The notes below the pieces were generated by a model. That model was not told the origin of the DNA, ran no database searches, and worked only from the letters and a program-made list of their open reading frames with translations. 64,000 nt of DNA from positions 558,001 through 622,000 of the forward strand of contig NC_043740.1 in NCBI RefSeq assembly GCF_004337985.1, read 5' to 3'. The DNA comes from Pyricularia pennisetigena. Taxonomy: Eukaryota > Ascomycota > Sordariomycetes > Magnaporthales > Pyriculariaceae. Numbering within the stretch: position 1 is the first letter of the stretch; each line of letters starts with the position of its first letter. Positions 58,445 through 64,000 of this stretch are shown here, piece by piece. The position numbers and the translations under genes were made by a program.

Positions 58445-59158
58445 TGTGAACATGGCTAGCGCAGGGCTTATTATATTAGCTACCCTGCATTATCTCATAA
58501 CCTGTGAGGAGGTTACGAGATAGAATAAGCTTAATCTTGAACGCGGGGAAAAGTGGATCACGTATAAGGTTGATGGAACGTTGAAATGGCAGATAACCGT
58601 CTGCTAGCGGGTAATAGAGATAATATATTGTTGCACAATCGATTCGTTGAATCGTTGAATCGATGAAGGTTATGAAGGTGATGAATCTAAGGCTAAGTTA
58701 TGAATTACGTGTTCGAATCCGTAGGTGCAGATCTTCGATCCGGATGTCCGGAATGCGGGGTCACATCACATGATTTGGCCTTATTCATGTGACTAACCTG
58801 CCGACCTATTGAGCCTAACGGCCCATTGAGCCTAACGGCCTATTGTGCTTATGCATGCACAGAAAATCTGCGACCACAACGGGATTCGAACCCACGCACT
58901 TCAACGTATATATAATATAGATTATGGTACGTGCATTATACCACTAAGCTAAATTAAATATGACGTATTTGTTTTGTTGTTGAAACTATGAACAAAGACG
59001 TGATATATAAAGCTTTGTGTGTATAAACGCGTATACGTTTTATTTGTTATTTATTTATTTGATCGATGCAGGGTGACTAATAGAATTAGCCCGTGCTAGC
59101 CGTTATGAGATAATGCAGGGTAGCTAATATAATAAGCCCTGCGCTAGCCATGTTCACA
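58445..59158. mobile_element. 714-bp MITE with 57-bp perfect TIRs and tRNA-like head
   Basis: The first 57 bp (58,445-58,501, starting TGTGAACATGGCTAGCGCAG) are repeated inverted at 59,102-59,158 without a mismatch. ATATA flanks both sides (58,440-58,444 and 59,159-59,163). The element has no protein-coding capacity. On the minus strand a B box (GGTTCGAATCC, 58,881-58,893) and an A box (TAGCTTAGTGG, 58,940-58,951) form a tRNA-like unit whose acceptor arms do not pair. At 58,711 it has TCGAATCCG, the intact target of copy 1. Confidence 0.85.
58870..58951 (-). other. tRNA-like pol III promoter unit in the MITE
   Basis: A-box TAGCTTAGTGG and B-box GGTTCGAATCC are spaced like those of a tRNA gene, but the 5' leader (ATTTAATT-like) cannot pair with the 3' arm (GTGGTCGC). 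This is therefore not a functional tRNA and more likely a tRNA-derived head. The same unit is at 15,121-15,205. Confidence 0.6.
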
Positions 59159-60285
59159 ATATATAATTAAAACTCGCAATTATTCCGCGTATTTAAATTA
59201 AATAGCAAATAAAAAATCCCCCTCAAACTCCTTAAGCATTTTACTGTAAATTGGTTTTATAATTAGCATTTATAACCTTTTTACCTAACGTTTAGGTGCT
59301 TTTGGGTAATTAGGTACCCTAACCCAATTATTCGTAATAAATGGGAGCGTAACTTATCCATCCACATTTTCCTAAATTACTATTCGGTAAATAGTGCGAA
59401 TGAATTTATTTAATATATTTGTATAAATTTTATAAGGGGTTTATTTAACCCAAATACGCTGGACAGGTGTTTTACGATTAAAAGCCCTGTGCGATCATTA
59501 AACGCGGAATAAGGCGGTAATTTTAGTATAATTATAATTAACAATTAAAGGTTTGGGTACGCCAAAACAAATAAAAACGCGCAAAAAAGTTACTTTAACC
59601 AAAATAAAGGACTATATAGGCGTAAGATAAATTACAATATAAAATAATTAGCAATTATTTTTCTTCGGAAAATTAAAATGTGTAAAATTTACTTTGTTTT
59701 AATTTTAAATAATTGGTATATTTGGTTTATATTAAAATTATAAACCGCAGTGTTTTTCGCCCAATAATGCGTTTTGGTGGCCAAATAGGCTACCAGGGAA
59801 TGCTAACATCGATATATTGTATAGTAAAATAAATTACGCAATATTTAAAATTATTAACCGTATATTTAAATAACCATCCTATATAACCATTTGTAATTTA
59901 CCAATTTAGCTACTTTAATTTGATTCAAATTGGCCGTTTTACCAAAATGCGCGGTTTTATAGCGGATCTGGCGCATTATATAACCAAATTAAAAAGAAAT
60001 TTTAGGTAAAATACCTTTTCCAAACCTGTGGAAAATCTGGCGGATAAATTAACTCGTTTTACTTTAGTAAATGTATTATCTATATAATAATGCAATAACT
60101 ATTTTTTCCCATTTTTATATTTTAAATTCGGTTTTTTTAATGGGAATTTGAAAAAACGTTTTAAAAACATCCTTTAAATTATTTAAATCCTCCACATTTT
60201 CCCAATTTTCGTCGTCGATTAGGGCAAGGGTGCGGGATTTTAAACCGAATTTGGATTGCAGGTTTTTCCAATATTGGCTTTAAAG
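59159..60285. other. hAT interior, nothing recognised
   Basis: AT-rich, stop-dense sequence. No motif could be assigned. Confidence 0.5.
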
Positions 60286-60625
60286 TTTCCTGGATAATTA
60301 TATTTAATAATTACCACGTTATTTTGGTATTAAAAAAGGTTATATATAATAGTTATTCACTTTTGGGCAATAAAATCAATTTTAAATTTATTTTCCATTT
60401 GCTTTCGTACGAATTCAGTAAACGCAAAATATTTATATTCGTTCCGTAATTTGGATTTTTGACGAAATAATGCGGTGTTAAAACGTTTACGTGCGCGGTT
60501 CAGTACTAATTCAAATTCGTCGCCATTTTCTGCTTGCGTTTTCAGTTTTCTATTGCAATCGCGCGATTTGTGGGCTTTTTGTCCTATTTTTTCGTCGTTT
60601 TTGCGTTTGCGGGTTAGAAATTGTT
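60286..60625 (-). pseudogene. Basic coding relic in the hAT
   Basis: The minus-strand frame reads RKRKNDEKIGQKAHKSRDCN, then AENGDEFELVLNRARKRFNT and KSKLRNEYKYFAFTEFVRKQ, with one stop near 60,375. The charge pattern and length of the open stretch suggest a decayed gene. No family recognised. Confidence 0.35.
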
Positions 60626-62419
60626 AATTTTTAAATTAAAACTGAAATACATTTTTTAAAATGAAAATATTTACCTATATTTGCAAGTATAATAATATTT
60701 AAAAATAATTAATTATTCGAAATATAGCAAAAGTATAATCAAAATTTGAAGTTGAAAATTCTGGTTAAAATTCAAATTTTTGTTGTTTTAATAAGTTTGA
60801 TAAATTTGACAAAACAAAAAAGATTTGCGTTTGGATTCCCAATTTGGTTACCCCATATTCAATTTATTTGCATTTTACCCAATTAGGTTTAGCGTCGCTG
60901 TAAAAATTTTCCACGCTAAATTTAATTAAATTTAAATCAAATTATATCCCGCTTTTATTCACTTTTTCGCAATTGCTAAAAAAAATTCGGTTTTTAACCC
61001 GACCATTTATCCGTACCAATTTTTTTTTTGTTTTTATTTTTCGTTATCCATTATTCGTATTATTTATAACCATTTTTCGTTACTATTTTTGTTTTTTTTA
61101 AAAAATTCATTACCAGGTTATTTTTAATTAATTTAATTAAAATGGTTTCTCGCGCCCAAATTCCCCGTTCGACTGCAGGTAAAAAACCTTAAACCTTTTT
61201 TCAATTTACGAAATTTTAAATTTTTCCTTAATTTACACAAAAGGTTTTAAAAAAAATATACCAATGGGTAAATAGGGGCAAAATCGCCGGTTAAAACCTG
61301 CTAATAAATTTTATCCATTTTTTATTTTATAATTATATATTAATTCCATTTTAATAATCTTTTACGCGAAATTAGGCGGTACCGAAAAACTTTTAAACTA
61401 TTCGTCCCCAAAACTCCTTTCCGACGGCTGGTACGGGAATTGGTTTAAAATTATAAATATAATTTTCGTTTCCAATTAATTGTTTTTATAATTTTGCAAA
61501 AAATAGCAAAATGTTTTTTTATTATTTTTTTTACAAATAAAAACCTTTTATTATAGCCATTTTATATAAATATTTTAATATTATTTAATTACCAATTTTT
61601 GCGGTATCCACGTTTGCCGTATTATTATCCAAATTAAAAATATATATTTCGTTAAATATATTTTAAATATTATAAATAAATGGATATACCCCCAATATTC
61701 CAACCAAAAGGATTTTCAAATGGCTGGTTATTTCCGCATTGGCCCCAAAAATGAAAAACTTATATCCCTATTACCCGTCGTTTCGATTTTATTTGGTTTT
61801 AATAATTAAAATTTATTACGCCCTATATCGAAATTCCCAAAAATTTCCAAAATAGCGAAAACTCCGTCACCTGCCAAATTTATAGGTAAAAAACCTGCTA
61901 AAACTATTGGTAAAATATTCCCTAAAATTGCTGGAAAAATTTACCGCAATTAACTATTATTGCAAATTCGTCGTTTTCGTTTTCGTCTGCGGATTCGACT
62001 TCCTTTTCGTTTTTGTTTTTTTTATTTAACAATATAGGTAAAAATAATTATAAAAATAAAAAGGAAAAATAGGATAAAAAATTGGATAAAAAATAGGATG
62101 AAAAATTGGATAATAAATAGGATAAAAAACAGGAAAAATAGCAGGATAACCAGGTTAATTTTATGAATTTTAATACGGATATTAAAAATACTAATTAAAT
62201 TGTGTAAGGAATAAAACAATGGGTTTAAAAAAAGGGATGGTTATTTAGGATGGTTATTATAATTTCCCTCCCATTATATTGCGTTGTTTTTAATTTTAGA
62301 ACCTGTTAATCGATGGTTATATTAATGCATATATTTTATTTATTAATTATTTATCCCAATTTTAATAAAATTGTTTTTTTTTTTTTACATTATTATTCCT
62401 TTTTAATCGCTTTAGCACG
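60626..62419. other. hAT right interior, AT-rich
   Basis: Stop-dense sequence. Only the A-rich subterminal array (about 62,030-62,140) stands out. No gene could be supported. Confidence 0.5.
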
Positions 62420-62586
62420 AAAACCCGCGGGTTACCCAATTCGGGTTGAGCCCGCCAACCCGCGGGCCCCCATTTACCCGCCAAGAAAACTCGTGGGCCA
62501 TTACGGGCCCCCGCCAAGAGCCCATGGGTTGGCGGGCCGGGCTGGGCTAAACCTGTTTTCGGGTTTTGGCAGGCCTTAATCGGGAG

Positions 62587-64000
62587 ATAGATGGTAAGCT
62601 TAGCTAGCAAAATGAGACATTGGCAAAATTGTAAATCCCGAGACAGACAAGGCATACTGGGGTGAAGGCACAAGCTCCAAGTACTGTCAAATCTTGGCAT
62701 CGGAAAAGACAGTTTTCTGCGCCAAGGCTAAACTTGGCTACGGCGTAATTTGGACAGTTGGCAGGCACCTACAGATGTGACTTTTTTTCTTTCCAAAATA
62801 GTTTGACACGAGTTGTTTGACATGCAGTCTCACCCTATTTATCTGCACTCCTATCCGTCAGTACCAGCTTTTATACCCCGTATAGAGGCATGCTAGGGAA
62901 TCGGTTCATCGAGCAGTGCCGTCATTATAGTGAGACCAATCAGAGCCACAATGTCAGTTGCGCTATCACTGATCGTATCTGCCACCCTGGAGCCGGCCCC
63001 ATGTCGCTGTGTGGCCGCCTCCTATCCTGGCCGGTATAGCGGCATATTCATGGTCGACGTTGTGTAGGAAGGACACGTGCACGGCAGCCTCCATGAACCT
63101 GAACCACATGGAGCTCATGGCGGACTAGAAGATGCCCTGTATAACCTCGAGGTCGACCAGGCGAGAGGATACTGCAGACAGTACAGAACTCCTCTTGTCC
63201 CCCGCGTCAGGTACTGGAAATCACCTCACAGCAGCTGGTCATGGCGCGGCCGGAGGTTGCTGCTATCCATCGGGCGCAAGCCTCACAGCTAAACACCCGA
63301 GCCCTTTCGCTCTTCAATAAACCGCAACGACGGGAGATACCTCAGTCCGCCATCGACAAGGCCAAGTCGTTCGCAGCCAGGGACAGCTGACCATGCCACG
63401 TCTTGCAGATATGGGAAGTAGGTTGCTTGTGCTCTGGGATTGGTTGGCACAGGGAGAACACCAAGCCAATAAATAAACCATCGATCCAGTTGACCTACGT
63501 GCCGGACAGGAAGGGGATGCTCTCAGGACCTGTTTGGATGCATTCGGCTTGTTGCAGGCCGGCGTCGACCGTTGGGGCATGTTTTCTTTCTCACTTTCGC
63601 ATCGCCCTCTGCAGCAGCACAGGAGACGATTGCATCAACATCGGATGAACTTGTCCGGTCCAGTTGATGCTCTGTCAGGTTGAACCGACTCGTCTGGCAA
63701 TAGTGTCGACCAGCCGGACTGGTCATCCTGGCTCACAATGACAGTATGCCCTGCCGCTCCATATGAACCATCACTTTCGCCCGAAAGAACCTTCGCCCCG
63801 CGTCTTTTCCGAGTTGTAGCTGGCGTGGAGACCAAGAGCCAAAAGTCCCCGACGACGCCCGATTCGGACGCTTGACTGCATTGATGTTGATTCACATGCG
63901 CGAACTATACCGATCTGACTCTGAGAGTCTGAGTTAATGTGCATATGCATCATATCTACAGCAACCATACCCAACCCAGCCATGACACCCAATGCCGGAA
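62587..64000. other. Continuation of the gene island, no gene recognised
   Basis: Base composition returns to normal immediately after the hAT target duplication. Open frames of 60-90 codons occur on both strands at 63,077-63,900, but none shows a domain, a signal peptide or convincing splice sites. Before the hAT insertion this sequence directly adjoined the upstream side of the broken P450. Confidence 0.5.

Larger units (their letters stand above)
39881..62578. mobile_element. hAT-type DNA transposon containing nested elements
   Basis: The left end TAAGGCATTCCAAAACCC (39,881) and right end GGGTTTTGGCAGGCCTTA (62,578) are inverted. ATCGGGAG flanks both exactly (39,873-39,880 and 62,579-62,586), the 8-bp duplication typical of hAT elements. 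GC-rich terminal zones with GGCCCG motifs occur at both sides (53,701-53,840 and 62,420-62,578). The left zone is split after 27 bp by the 13.8-kb helicase element. Without that insert and its extra 9-bp duplication the hAT is about 8.9 kb, including a 714-bp MITE. The interior has a mutated transposase on the minus strand. Removing the element joins the island at 39,880 to 62,587. Confidence 0.88.

Overview
This window comes from a filamentous ascomycete, most likely of the order Magnaporthales (Pyricularia/Magnaporthe or a close relative). The evidence is a 283-codon, six-exon trihydroxynaphthalene reductase gene (BUF1 type, catalytic S164/Y178/K182, C-terminal Met283) whose translation reads like the Magnaporthe enzyme. 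Other support comes from short (56-140 bp) spliceosomal introns, an Egh16/GAS1-type appressorium protein gene, and RIP-like decay of repeats (C-to-T and G-to-A changes with in-frame TAA/TAG). The layout is a gene-bearing island of normal base composition (about 16.25-39.88 kb, continued at 62.59-64 kb) embedded in very AT-rich, mutated transposon sequence.

Island, left to right: cytochrome P450 (-); a 710-bp divergent promoter; a two-domain terpene synthase (+, class I cyclase fused to prenyltransferase, 728 aa); an MFS exporter (+); an SAM methyltransferase (+) whose intron holds a 2-base N gap; a secreted Egh16/GAS1-like protein (-); the BUF1-type reductase (+), followed by a duplicated, synonymously diverged last exon; a small secreted protein (-); a small membrane protein (-); a PaxM-like FAD monooxygenase (-); and a wrecked second P450 (-). 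The synthase, P450, transporter, methyltransferase and perhaps the monooxygenase look like a di- or sesterterpenoid cluster. BUF1 and the GAS1-like gene have their own roles in melanin and appressorium biology.

Repeats: the right flank is a nest of three elements. A hAT-type transposon (39,881-62,578) has an exact 8-bp target duplication, ATCGGGAG. Inside its left terminus sits a 13,793-bp terminal-inverted-repeat element (39,908-53,700) with an exact 9-bp duplication, CCCCACGGG. A 714-bp MITE with 57-bp inverted repeats and a tRNA-like pol III head lies further inside the hAT. The 13.8-kb element carries relics of a RecQ-like helicase (+), an SNF2-like helicase (+) and a convergent DUF6589-like gene (-), plus many 14-20 bp palindromes of the form TTGTRACnnnnGTYACAA. 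A second copy fills 1-14,980, with its left end outside the window. That copy is inserted in another copy of the MITE, and its SNF2 gene is split by a 7.2-kb Ty3/gypsy chromodomain retrotransposon (2,560-9,777; 452-bp LTRs; 5-bp duplication CTCCG). The two copies of the large element lie in direct orientation around the gene island, so recombination between them would delete the whole island. I do not recognise this helicase/DUF6589 element as a named transposon class, and it is the main candidate here for something undescribed.
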